A stretch of DNA of 64,000 nucleotides from Caproicibacter sp046707225 (lineage in GTDB: Bacteria; Bacillota; Clostridia; Oscillospirales; Acutalibacteraceae): contig NZ_JBJKOP010000032.1 in NCBI RefSeq assembly GCF_046707225.1, forward strand, positions 210,683 through 274,682. The letters run 5' to 3'. Both the position numbers and the translations under genes were made by a program. Each line of letters starts with the position of its first letter. The first letter of the stretch is position 1. Under the pieces are notes generated by a model. It saw only the letters and a list, made by a program, of their open reading frames with translations, searched no databases and was not told the origin of the DNA. This document shows positions 42,708 to 50,724 of this stretch, in pieces.

Positions 42708-43052
42708 TCACGCTTCCTTTTTCTCTTCCGTCTTGTCCGTTTCCGGTTTCTTTTCCGGAGCTTCCTTCTTTACGGTCAGGGAACGGAGTACGCCGTCGGT
42801 AATGTTGTAAATACGGTCCAGTTCCGCAGTGAACTCCGGAGAACTGGTAAAGGCGATCAGCGTGTAATAGCCTTCTTCTTCCTTGTGAATCGGGTAAGCC
42901 AGTCTGCGCTTGCCCCATTCGTCAACATTGTCGATAGTGCCGTTTTCCGCGATCAGATCCTTGAACTTCTGAACGGTGGAAGTGATCCCTTCTTCTCCCA
43001 GTTTGGTGGAAAGAATAAATACGGTTTCATAGGAAATTTTTACATCTGCCAT
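42708..43052 (-). CDS. rpsF: Small ribosomal subunit protein bS6
   Basis: 114 residues: ISYETVFILSTKLGEEG at the N-terminus, VDEWGKRRLAYPIHKEEEGYY in the middle, and a Lys/Glu-rich C-terminal tail (PEKKPETDKTEEKKEA). It pairs with S18 in the 30S platform. The ATG at 43052 follows AAGGAGGTG; the longer in-frame start at 43133 would put the ribosome site within the coding sequence. First gene of the operon, with its promoter at 43139-43167. Confidence 0.95.
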   Translation of the reverse strand: MADVKISYETVFILSTKLGEEGITSTVQKFKDLIAENGTIDNVDEWGKRRLAYPIHKEEEGYYTLIAFTSSPEFTAELDRIYNITDGVLRSLTVKKEAPEKKPETDKTEEKKEA

Positions 43053-43138
43053 TGTTAAAACACCTCCTTCTGGACTTGTGGCCCCGGAACAGAGCCCGGA
43101 GCAAGGATAAAAGCCGCGAAAGCGGCTTATCATGCTTT
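43053..43138 (-). promoter_or_regulatory. rpsF leader with two hairpins, candidate S6:S18 autoregulatory site
   Basis: The untranslated leader contains a 7-bp AAGCCGC/GCGGCTT hairpin (43111-43128) and a second CCGG-based hairpin just upstream of the ribosome site. In many bacteria the rpsF leader binds the S6:S18 complex; this could be such a site, but I could not match the diagnostic bulged CCG motif by eye. Confidence 0.35.
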
Positions 43139-43167
43139 ATTATATCAGTCGGTGAGGAATCCGTCAA
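43139..43167 (-). promoter_or_regulatory. Promoter of rpsF-ssb-rpsR
   Basis: On the minus strand: TTGACG (43162-43167), 17-bp spacer, TATAAT (43139-43144). Confidence 0.75.
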
Positions 43168-43187
43168 TAGAAAATTTGTCCCGCGCG

Positions 43188-44063
43188 TTACAGCGATTTA
43201 CAGATTTCTTTCAGATACTCACGGAATTCCGGCCCGATCTCCGGATGGTTCAGGCCGACCTCAACCTGAGCTTTCATGATTCCCAGCTTGTTGCCCATGT
43301 CATAGCGCGTTCCGGTGTAATCGACCGCAACCATACCGTCGCGCCGCGCGAGGGTGCGCATGGCGTCAGTCAGCTGAATCTCTCCGCCCGCGCCGGGGTC
43401 CGTATGGTCCAGAATGTCGAAAATCTCGGGGGTCAGAACGCAGCGGCCCAAGATGGAATAGAGGGAAAGCACCTTGTCCGGTGTCGGTTTTTCAACCATG
43501 TCGGTGCAGGAAAACCAGTTGTCCCTTAATGGCTCGACCTTCAGGGAGCTGTATTTGCCGATTGCTTCTTTTGAAACCTTTTTCACGCCCAGAACGCCCT
43601 TGCCGTATTCTTCGTAGGCCCGGATCAGCTGGGCGCAGGCGGGGTCTTCTCCGATGATGACGTCGTCTCCGTAGAGAACGGCAAACGGCTCGTCACCGAC
43701 GAAGGACCTCGCGCAGCCGACGGCGTGGCCCAGCCCGCGGGTTTCCTTCTGGCGGACAAAGTAGAAGTTGGCCTTGTGGGCGATTCCGACGATCTCTTTC
43801 AGAATTTCTTCCTTTTCCGCGCCGCTTTTCGTCAGCCTAGCCTCAAGCTCCGGCACGCGGTCAAAATGATCTTCGATCAGGCCCTTGCCGCGATTTGTAA
43901 TAATCAGGATATCCGTAATGCCGGAACGGACCGCCTCTTCCACAATATACTGTATGGCCGGCTTGTCCACAATCGGGAGCATTTCCTTCGGCATGGATTT
44001 GGTGGCGGGCAGGACTCTGGTTCCGAGCCCCGCCGCCGGAATAACGGCTTTTGTAACTTTCAT
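43188..44063 (-). CDS. galU: UTP--glucose-1-phosphate uridylyltransferase
   Basis: 291 residues; makes UDP-glucose for wall polysaccharide, glycolipid and galactose pathways. Motifs: VIPAAGLGTRVLPATKSMPKEMLP (signature glycine/arginine loop), IVDKPAIQYIVEEA, FAVLYGDDVI, GKYSSLKVEP, VEKPTPDKV and a C-terminal YDMGNKLGIMKA. The ATG at 44063 has AGGAGA upstream. It follows the RING/zinc-ribbon membrane gene by 12 bp on the same strand and is probably cotranscribed with it. Confidence 0.95.
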   Translation of the reverse strand: MKVTKAVIPAAGLGTRVLPATKSMPKEMLPIVDKPAIQYIVEEAVRSGITDILIITNRGKGLIEDHFDRVPELEARLTKSGAEKEEILKEIVGIAHKANFYFVRQKETRGLGHAVGCARSFVGDEPFAVLYGDDVIIGEDPACAQLIRAYEEYGKGVLGVKKVSKEAIGKYSSLKVEPLRDNWFSCTDMVEKPTPDKVLSLYSILGRCVLTPEIFDILDHTDPGAGGEIQLTDAMRTLARRDGMVAVDYTGTRYDMGNKLGIMKAQVEVGLNHPEIGPEFREYLKEICKSL

Positions 44064-44075
44064 ATCTGAATTCTC

Positions 44076-45146
44076 CTAATAAAAGATGGATGGGATGTAA
44101 GAAAGAATTAAATAGCATATCCCAAGACAGATTGCGAGGGAAATGTTAACCCCGCCCTCTTCCTGCATCCGGACGGTGCTTTCCGAGGGGCGGGCGGTTT
44201 CTTTCCGAATCGCGCCGATTTTGCCGATGCAGTGTTTTAAATACATACGGTTTCCGGAAAAACCGAAAATAAACATCAGGATCAGCTGGGCGAAAAATAC
44301 AAGAGCCGGCACCATCATTAAATAGAGCTGATAAGTGGGAAGTTTTGCAATGAGTCCCATCAGCTTTTCAATCTGATCGTTGCTTGGGGTCAGCGTGTCG
44401 CCGGCAATGCCGGTTTGCAGGAACAGGGACTGGTAAATCGGATTTAGAAAATGCTCGGATACCCAGGCGGACGCTATGTACAGGCCGAACATAACCGCCG
44501 TAACGACGGAACCGACTTTGTACATTTTTCGGTAAAGCATCCACGCTCCGGGAAAAAGAAAGGCGCAGAAATTAAACCTGTTTTTCCCGAATTTTTTCAG
44601 GTTCATAAAAATAGGCAGGTAGTACTGCGAGTTGCTCTGAACAAAACGCGCCACGTCGCCAACCGGAATATCGTCAATCGGTTCATTGGGATTAGGAATG
44701 CCGACGGAGGGGTAATACGGCGGCGGGCTGCCGGGGAAGCCGGTCTGCCCGTAATTTCCGTATGGCGGCGGAGGATTGTTTCCCTGCCCGCCATACGGAG
44801 CGTTGTTTTGCGTCCGGCTGGGCGGGGGTGGTGTAACGCCCGGGTACTCCGGACGGTCAGAGGACAGGGACTGGCCGCAGTGCTCGCAGAACAGGGCCTG
44901 GTCAGAGTTAAAAGAACCGCAGCGCGGGCACTGCTTCGTCCTTCCCTGAGTTCCGTCCTCTTTATGCTGCCTGGGCGGCGTCCAGGCGTCCGGTGTGCCG
45001 TGCTTGTCTTCGTAGACACATTTTCCGGCTTTCGCGTAGCAGTCCCGATGATACGGCGCTCCGCATTGGGGGCAGACTACAATATCGTCCTCGGCCGTGA
45101 ATGTCTTGCCGCAGACCGGACATTTCAAACCGACATAATTCGTCAT
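44076..45146 (-). CDS. Membrane protein with prokaryotic RING-like domain and zinc ribbon
   Basis: 356 residues. Residues 8-50 (CPVCGKTF, CPQCGAPYHRDCY, GKC) have the Cys/His spacing of the prokaryotic RING-finger family. A second zinc ribbon follows (CPRCGSFNSDQALFCEHCG, about 79-97), then a long Pro/Gly/Tyr/Asn-rich linker (about 105-170) and a C-terminal DUF2628-like part (NRFNFCAFLFPGAWMLYRKMY) with three or four membrane helices. The ATG at 45146 follows AGGAGGTTCC. It is encoded just before galU and divergent from prfB. Function unknown; the architecture suggests a membrane-tethered protein-interaction module. Confidence 0.75.
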   Translation of the reverse strand: MTNYVGLKCPVCGKTFTAEDDIVVCPQCGAPYHRDCYAKAGKCVYEDKHGTPDAWTPPRQHKEDGTQGRTKQCPRCGSFNSDQALFCEHCGQSLSSDRPEYPGVTPPPPSRTQNNAPYGGQGNNPPPPYGNYGQTGFPGSPPPYYPSVGIPNPNEPIDDIPVGDVARFVQSNSQYYLPIFMNLKKFGKNRFNFCAFLFPGAWMLYRKMYKVGSVVTAVMFGLYIASAWVSEHFLNPIYQSLFLQTGIAGDTLTPSNDQIEKLMGLIAKLPTYQLYLMMVPALVFFAQLILMFIFGFSGNRMYLKHCIGKIGAIRKETARPSESTVRMQEEGGVNISLAICLGICYLILSYIPSIFY

Positions 45147-45240
45147 ACTGGAACCTCCTTCAATGTTTCCATTGTATAAAAAATTCGGGAAAACTTCAAT
45201 GTTTTGCCTCATAAGTTTTCAACTAATTCATAAATTTGGA

Positions 45241-45269
45241 TCAAACAGACAAAATCAGTGTCTGTTTGA
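45241..45269. repeat. Perfect 11-bp inverted repeat in the divergent prfB/RING region
   Basis: TCAAACAGACA (45241-45251), 7-nt spacer, TGTCTGTTTGA (45259-45269). It lies about 45 bp upstream of the prfB -35 and about 95 bp upstream of the RING gene start, too far from any gene end to be a terminator, so a regulator-binding site is more likely. Confidence 0.6.
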
Positions 45270-45312
45270 CCCTGATCTGGAAAACGAACGCGCCGGATTC
45301 ATAAAGTATTTT

Positions 45313-45341
45313 TTGACTTTAATCTTAAAATAATCTATAAT
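45313..45341 (+). promoter_or_regulatory. Promoter of prfB
   Basis: TTGACT (45313-45318), 17-bp spacer, TATAAT (45336-45341), a near-consensus housekeeping promoter. Confidence 0.8.
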
Positions 45342-45372
45342 CAAACGGATAGATTTTATTCTGAAGGATGAT

Positions 45373-46500
45373 ATGATGCTGCAATATGAAGAACTTCGGC
45401 TTTCGCTGCAGGGCCTGGAGCCGGAGCTGAAGGAACTGGCCGACGCGCTCGGCCTTGACGGCATGCGCAAGGAAATTGCCGAGCTGGACCAGAAGGCGAC
45501 CGCGCCGGATTTTTGGGATAACATGGAAAAATCGCAGAAAATTCTTCAAAGGTCCAGTTCACTCAAAAATAAAATAGAATCTTATGAACGCCTGAAATCC
45601 GCTTATGAAGACCTGATGGCCTTGATTGAGCTGGCGGATGAAGAAAGCGACCTTTCTCTGCTGCCGCAGGCACAGCAAGAGCTGAACGAGTTCCGCGAGG
45701 GGCTTGATTCCATGCGGCTGACAACGCTCTTGACGGGCGAATACGACGCGAAAAACGCGATTCTGACGTTTCACGCGGGCGCGGGCGGCACGGAGGCTCA
45801 GGACTGGGCGGAGATGCTGTACCGCATGTACTGCCGCTGGGGCGAGCGCCACGGATTCACCGTGCAGACGCTCGATTATCTGGACGGCGAAGAAGCGGGC
45901 CTGAAAAGCGCCAGCATCCTGGTCAGCGGAGAAAACGCATACGGCTTTCTGCGGGGCGAGTCGGGCGTCCACCGACTGGTCCGCATCTCTCCGTTCGACG
46001 CTTCCGGGCGCAGACATACTTCGTTTGCCTCATTGGAGGTAATGCCGGAAATCGACGACACGATCGAAGTGGAAATCAACCCCGACGACATTAAAATCGA
46101 CTATTACCGCGCGAGCGGCGCCGGCGGGCAGAAGGTCAACAAGACCTCCTCCGCCGTCCGGCTGACGCATATTCCAACGGGGATTGTCGTTGCCTGCCAG
46201 GTGGAACGCAGCCAGTACCAGAACCGCGACGTCGCCATGAGAATGCTTAAATCCAAGCTGATGGAAATCAAGGAGCGCGAGCATCTGGAGCGCATTGAGG
46301 ATATCAAGGGCGTGCAGAAGGAAATCGCGTGGGGCTCCCAGATTCGCTCTTATGTGTTTATGCCCTACACCTTGGCGAAAGATCATCGCACCGGCTTTGA
46401 ATCAGGCAACATCGACGCCGTGATGGACGGCGATCTGGACGGATTTATCAATGCCTATTTAAAATCCAGAAGCCAGGAGAAACTCGCCTCCGGGGAATGA
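45373..46500 (+). CDS. prfB: Peptide chain release factor 2 (no programmed frameshift)
   Basis: 375 residues, full length in one frame. It recognises UGA/UAA stop codons: the tripeptide SPF is in VRISPFDASGRRH and the catalytic GGQ in GAGGQKVNKTSSAVRLTH. In most bacteria prfB is read through an autoregulatory +1 frameshift at CTT-TGA-C near codon 25. Here the equivalent position reads CTT-GAC in frame (Leu-Asp at about codons 28-29, 45454-45459), so the UGA and its feedback control are absent. ATG at 45373 (or 45376) after AAGGATG. A strong promoter precedes it. Confidence 0.95.
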   Translation: MMLQYEELRLSLQGLEPELKELADALGLDGMRKEIAELDQKATAPDFWDNMEKSQKILQRSSSLKNKIESYERLKSAYEDLMALIELADEESDLSLLPQAQQELNEFREGLDSMRLTTLLTGEYDAKNAILTFHAGAGGTEAQDWAEMLYRMYCRWGERHGFTVQTLDYLDGEEAGLKSASILVSGENAYGFLRGESGVHRLVRISPFDASGRRHTSFASLEVMPEIDDTIEVEINPDDIKIDYYRASGAGGQKVNKTSSAVRLTHIPTGIVVACQVERSQYQNRDVAMRMLKSKLMEIKEREHLERIEDIKGVQKEIAWGSQIRSYVFMPYTLAKDHRTGFESGNIDAVMDGDLDGFINAYLKSRSQEKLASGE

Positions 46501-46510
46501 CCGAAATAGA

Positions 46511-46541
46511 AATGAGACCGCCGGGCGGTCTCATTTTTTTG
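46511..46541. terminator. Bidirectional terminator between prfB and dnaI
   Basis: AATGAGACCGCC (46511-46522) and GGCGGTCTCATT (46524-46535) form a 12-bp stem followed by a T-run on plus; the dnaI stop codon (46531-46533) lies inside the stem. Confidence 0.85.
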
Positions 46542-47538
46542 TGTGCCGGTATAAAAGCTTCTGCATGCGGTTATCGTGGCCGAGGAACATCAGCCTGACG
46601 TAGTTTCCCGCGATTCGCGAGGCGAACCGGTCGGAATAGCGGTCCTGAAGTTCCCGCATGGATAAATTGGTGCTGATAATGGTGGGGCGGCGCAGCAGCA
46701 GCCGCGTGTTGACAATATTGTAGATGGCCGCAACAGAGAACGAGCTGCGGAATTCCGTCCCCAGGTCGTCGAGGATCAGCAGATCGCACGATTCCAGCAG
46801 ACTGCCGGTGTCTCCGGTTTCTTCCCGGCCGAAGTGCTCGTTTTCCAAACGGGAAATCAGGTTGTTCACGGAGCAGTAAACTACGCCGTATCCCTTTTGC
46901 AGCACTTCATTCGCAACGGCGAGCGACAGGTGGGTCTTGCCCAGCCCGGTTGCGCCCTGCATAATCAGATTCTGGGAGGAAGCGGTCGAGAAAGTTTCCG
47001 CATATTTTCTGCAGTTTTGCAGAATCTCGCGCATCGCGCTTCTAGGGGAGCGTCCCGAACCGTGCTCCGGCTGATCCGGATAATAATCCAGAGAAAATCC
47101 CTCGAAAGTGGAAAGGGAAAGGGGAGTCAGGGCGTTGAGCCTGTTGTAGGCTTCTTCCTTCAGCACAATTTTCAGGCAGGAACACATCCGTCCGTCCACA
47201 TAACCCGTATCCCTGCACTTTTCACAGTGATAAATCGGCTCCAGATCTTCCGCTTTCATGTTTACCGATCGGAGCAGATCAGAAATCCGGGACCGAAGCG
47301 AACGGTTTTCCTCATGAAGGCGCTCCAACTGTTCTTTCGCGTTTTTGCCGCCCAAAACGGCCTTGGCGGAGAAGACCGCCGTTTTTGCAAGGCGGCGCTC
47401 CAGCTCCTCTACCTCCGGGCAGACGCTGTAAAAAACGGCCCTGCGTTTCTCGGCCTGAGATTCGGCGGTCCGGCGGCGTTCCCGCAGAACCCGGCCGGCA
47501 GCCTCGTATACTTCCCGATCGTATCCCGTCAGAATCAC
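46531..47538 (-). CDS. dnaI: DnaI/DnaC-type helicase-loader ATPase
   Basis: 335-residue AAA+ protein. A zinc-binding stretch CEKCRDTGYVDGRMCSC (about 103-119) precedes Walker A GATGLGKTHL (about 190) and Walker B LLILDDLGTE; STNLSMRELQDRYSDRFASRI carries the sensor/arginine-finger region. It loads the replicative helicase onto DNA together with the DnaD-like protein. The start is GTG at 47538, overlapping the dnaD stop by 4 bp (GTGA), which implies translational coupling. Confidence 0.88.
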   Translation of the reverse strand: MILTGYDREVYEAAGRVLRERRRTAESQAEKRRAVFYSVCPEVEELERRLAKTAVFSAKAVLGGKNAKEQLERLHEENRSLRSRISDLLRSVNMKAEDLEPIYHCEKCRDTGYVDGRMCSCLKIVLKEEAYNRLNALTPLSLSTFEGFSLDYYPDQPEHGSGRSPRSAMREILQNCRKYAETFSTASSQNLIMQGATGLGKTHLSLAVANEVLQKGYGVVYCSVNNLISRLENEHFGREETGDTGSLLESCDLLILDDLGTEFRSSFSVAAIYNIVNTRLLLRRPTIISTNLSMRELQDRYSDRFASRIAGNYVRLMFLGHDNRMQKLLYRHTKK

Positions 47539-48536
47539 TTCCTGTCAAAATTGTCAAATACGCCCGAACGCTCAAATTCATCCAGATCCTGGGAGAGGGA
47601 GCTGCTCTTGCCGCCCTTGCGCGCCGCCGCCCGCTCCATCTTTTCCCGTTCCGCCTGCAGCACGGTGGAAATATTGGCCTTTTTCCAGCGCTCCAGAATC
47701 CGGTTCATATAACTCGCGCTGAATTTTCCGGTCGCGTCCACGGCCCTGTCGTAGGCCTCACGGATCATGTCGGCGCTGAATTTCCACTGTGTAATCCAGA
47801 GGTCTGCGAACGCTTCTTCCTTTGTGGAGGGCGAGCGGTGGGGCATTCCGACAGCCTGCTCTACTTTTCGCCAGGCCTGGCGGCATTCGGTCAGCCGGCG
47901 GAGCTTTTCCTCCGCCTTTTCATGGGTGTTGATTTCTTCATCGGCCCAGTTCATCGCCATTTTCTCTATGTACCGCATGTTCGCTTTGCTGATGCTTGCG
48001 GTGTATTGCAGCAGCATGATGATCACGTCGCTGGGCAGGCCGAACTCGTCGTGGATCATCAGAAGCGTTGCGGATTCGCCGCCGGAAATCAGACGCCCCA
48101 AAACCTGCTGGGCAGATTGCATCAGGCACGAAATCTCCGTGGACTCTTCGACCCGTTTTGCAACGAATCCGCTGTCCGGTTTCTGCGGACGGGAAAGAAC
48201 CCGGCGGGCGGAGCCGGAGGAATGGGACTCGGCGGGCGGCTGCTCCGGCTGTTCCGGGGCCTTTGCGTCCGGCGGCACGGCCTCGGGTTTCGTTTGCTGG
48301 TCCGCAGGGAAAAAACCGGCTTCCTGCCAGTAAAGCAGCGCGTCGCCAATGTCTGCCCGGTCGATTCCCAAAGCCGCCGCGACGTCCTGCGCTTCAAACG
48401 TTTCCCCCGCGTGGCGCAGAATCCATAGAAGAACCTTAAGCTGAACCGATCCGGCCAGCTTCAGATATTTATCAACGACGGAACAGGGGACTGCAAATAC
48501 CGAATTCCATGCTCCCAAATTTACCGTATAACTCAT
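47535..48536 (-). CDS. dnaD: DnaD-domain replication initiation protein
   Basis: 333 residues with an N-terminal winged-helix part (about 1-80), a variable Pro/Glu-rich linker, and a tandem DnaD/DnaB-like C-terminal region. The DnaB_2-type segment with WTITQWKF-like (here LWITQWKFSADMIREAYDRAVDATGKFSASYMNRIL) is the diagnostic YxxxIxxxW-type motif near residue 250. It acts with DnaI in primosome assembly. The upstream 145 bp to tRNA-Gly shows no strong promoter on the minus strand. Confidence 0.85.
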   Translation of the reverse strand: MSYTVNLGAWNSVFAVPCSVVDKYLKLAGSVQLKVLLWILRHAGETFEAQDVAAALGIDRADIGDALLYWQEAGFFPADQQTKPEAVPPDAKAPEQPEQPPAESHSSGSARRVLSRPQKPDSGFVAKRVEESTEISCLMQSAQQVLGRLISGGESATLLMIHDEFGLPSDVIIMLLQYTASISKANMRYIEKMAMNWADEEINTHEKAEEKLRRLTECRQAWRKVEQAVGMPHRSPSTKEEAFADLWITQWKFSADMIREAYDRAVDATGKFSASYMNRILERWKKANISTVLQAEREKMERAAARKGGKSSSLSQDLDEFERSGVFDNFDRK

Positions 48537-48632
48537 TTCATCCCTACCCGATTTTTATTTCAACCGTAATTATAGCATAACCCCGCAAAATAGGGAACCT
48601 TGAATGTATGCGGATTTTTTTCTGTTTCCGGC

Positions 48633-48661
48633 TTGACAAATCAAAAGGTTTTGGATATAAT
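48633..48661 (+). promoter_or_regulatory. Promoter of tRNA-Gly
   Basis: TTGACA (48633-48638), 17-bp spacer, TATAAT (48656-48661): full consensus. Confidence 0.85.
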
Positions 48662-48682
48662 AGCACTTGCACTCAGGGTGTT

Positions 48683-48758
48683 GCGAACGTAGCTCATCTG
48701 GTAGAGCGCCACCTTGCCAAGGTGGAGGTAGCGAGTTCGAGCCTCGTCGTTCGCTCCA
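48683..48758 (+). tRNA. tRNA-Gly (GCC anticodon)
   Basis: 76-nt cloverleaf with encoded CCA. Acceptor GCGAACG pairs with CGTTCGC; the D arm has GCTC/GAGC; the anticodon stem is CCACC/GGTGG with loop TTGCCAA, anticodon GCC; the T arm contains GTTCGAGCC. It has its own promoter and a terminator. Confidence 0.95.
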
Positions 48759-48773
48759 ATTCTTTTTTTAGAG

Positions 48774-48808
48774 AAAAGCCGCCGCGGAACTTCCGCGGCG
48801 GCTTTTTT
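48774..48808 (+). terminator. Terminator of tRNA-Gly
   Basis: AAAAGCCGCCGCGGAA (48774-48789) with its complement at 48791-48806, followed by TT: a strong GC-rich hairpin. Confidence 0.9.
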
Positions 48809-48903
48809 AGGGAACGGCTGCAATATTTTGGTTCGTTGTTCACAAATCCTTCGGCACATGGTATAATAATAATGTTTGCGAATTTGAAAGAAGAGGGAAA
48901 TCG

Positions 48904-50724
48904 ATGGATGTAAGAAACAATGTCAGAAACGTCGCGATTATTGCTCACGTCGACCACGGGAAGACGACGCTGGTGGACCAGCTGCTAAAGCAGAGCGGAG
49001 TTTTTCGTGCGAACGAAGTAGTCAGCGAGCGGGTTATGGATTCCAATGACCTGGAGCGTGAACGCGGCATTACGATACTTGCCAAAAATACAGCCGTGAT
49101 GTATGACGACGTCAAGATCAATATTGTGGATACTCCCGGCCACGCCGATTTCGGCGGGGAGGTGGAGCGGATTCTGATGATGGTGGACGGCGTGCTTTTA
49201 CTGGTCGACGCGTTCGAAGGGTGCATGCCTCAGACCCGTTTTGTACTGAAGAAAGCGCTGGGACTTGGCAAAAAGCCGCTTGTTGTTCTCAATAAAATCG
49301 ACCGCCCCGGCGCAAGGCCGGAAGAAGTGGTTGACGAAGTACTCGACCTGTTTATCGAACTCGGCGCGAATGAAGATCAGCTGGAATTCCCAGTGGTATA
49401 CGCTTCCGCCCGCGACGGTTATTCCTCGGAGGATCCGAATGTCCGCGAGGGGGACATGAAGCCCCTGTTCGACGCCATCCTGAAAAACATTCCCGCACCG
49501 TCGGGAGATGCGGAAGGCCCGATGCAGGTCCTGTTTTCCAATATTGATTATGACGATTACGTCGGCAGGATCGGCATCGGCCGTGTAGAGCGCGGACATC
49601 TGCATGTGGGCGACAGCGCCGTCCTCTGCCACCGCGACGGGACAACCGCCAATGTAAAAATTACGAAGCTGTATCAGTTTGAGGGCCTCAAACGCCGTGA
49701 GGTGGAAGAAGCGCAGCTGGGTGACCTTATTGCCGTTTCGGGCATCACGGGACTGAACATCGGGGAAACCATCTGCTCGCCCGACCGGGTCGAGCCGCTT
49801 CCGTTTGTCAAGATCGACGAACCGACCGTTTCCATGATGTTTATGGTCAACAACAGCCCGTTTGCGGGAAGAGAGGGCAAATACGTCACTTCGCGAAACC
49901 TGCGCGACCGGCTGTTCAAGGAAGTGGAGACGAATGTCGCGATGCGCGTCGAGGAAACGGATTCTCCTGATACGTTCAAGGTTTCCGGCCGCGGCGAACT
50001 GCACCTGTCCATTTTGATTGAGGAAATGCGCCGTCAGAATTTTGAATTTCAGGTGACGGGGCCGCAGGTGATTTACAAGGAGATCAACGGCAAGAGGTGC
50101 GAACCGATTGAGCTTCTGATGATCGAGGTTCCGGATAATTATGTCGGCGCGGTTATGGAAAAGCTCGGTACGCGCAAAGCGGAGCTTGTCAACATGAGCG
50201 CCCGCGGAAACGGCACCACCCATCTGGAATTCAAGATTCCGGCGCGCGGCCTGATGGGATACCGGCAGGAGTTTCTGACGGATACAAACGGCAACGGCAT
50301 TATGAACAGCGTGTTCGACAGCTACGAGCCGTATAAAGGCGAAATCGTCCAGCGTCCGCAGGGCTCGCTGATCGTCCATGAGACGGGCGAATCCACAGGA
50401 TACGGCCTTTTCGCCGCACAGGACCGCGGGAGGCTCTTCATCGGACCAGGCGTGGAGGTTTACGAGGGGATGATCGTCGGGGTCAGCCCGAAGTCGGACG
50501 ATATCGTTGTCAATATCTGCAAAAAGAAACACGCGACCAACACCCGTGCTTCCGGCTCCGATGAAGCGCTGAAGCTGACACCGCCCAGCATCATGAGCCT
50601 GGAACAGTGTATTGAATTTATCTGCGCCGACGAACTGGTCGAAGTAACACCGAGCAGCATCCGGATGCGTAAAATGATTCTGAGTAAGGAACTACGGATG
50701 AAACAGGCCGCTAGGAAAAAATAA
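48904..50724 (+). CDS. typA: Translational GTPase TypA/BipA
   Basis: 606 residues, standard for TypA/BipA, a ribosome-associated GTPase related to EF-G that helps 50S assembly and stress adaptation. G1 is AHVDHGKTT (residues 15-23), switch I RERGITI, G3 DTPGHADFGGE, G4 NKIDRPGA; the C-terminal BipA-specific domain has NMSARGNGTTHLEF and RGLMGYRQEFLTDTNGNG. ATG at 48904 after AGAGGG. The stop TAA overlaps the next gene's ATG by one base. Confidence 0.96.
   Translation: MDVRNNVRNVAIIAHVDHGKTTLVDQLLKQSGVFRANEVVSERVMDSNDLERERGITILAKNTAVMYDDVKINIVDTPGHADFGGEVERILMMVDGVLLLVDAFEGCMPQTRFVLKKALGLGKKPLVVLNKIDRPGARPEEVVDEVLDLFIELGANEDQLEFPVVYASARDGYSSEDPNVREGDMKPLFDAILKNIPAPSGDAEGPMQVLFSNIDYDDYVGRIGIGRVERGHLHVGDSAVLCHRDGTTANVKITKLYQFEGLKRREVEEAQLGDLIAVSGITGLNIGETICSPDRVEPLPFVKIDEPTVSMMFMVNNSPFAGREGKYVTSRNLRDRLFKEVETNVAMRVEETDSPDTFKVSGRGELHLSILIEEMRRQNFEFQVTGPQVIYKEINGKRCEPIELLMIEVPDNYVGAVMEKLGTRKAELVNMSARGNGTTHLEFKIPARGLMGYRQEFLTDTNGNGIMNSVFDSYEPYKGEIVQRPQGSLIVHETGESTGYGLFAAQDRGRLFIGPGVEVYEGMIVGVSPKSDDIVVNICKKKHATNTRASGSDEALKLTPPSIMSLEQCIEFICADELVEVTPSSIRMRKMILSKELRMKQAARKK

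Noticed and set aside
47385..48428. 347-codon plus-strand frame opposite dnaD
   Set aside because: Arg/Pro-rich antisense frame without a ribosome site; dnaD and dnaI are coupled on the minus strand.
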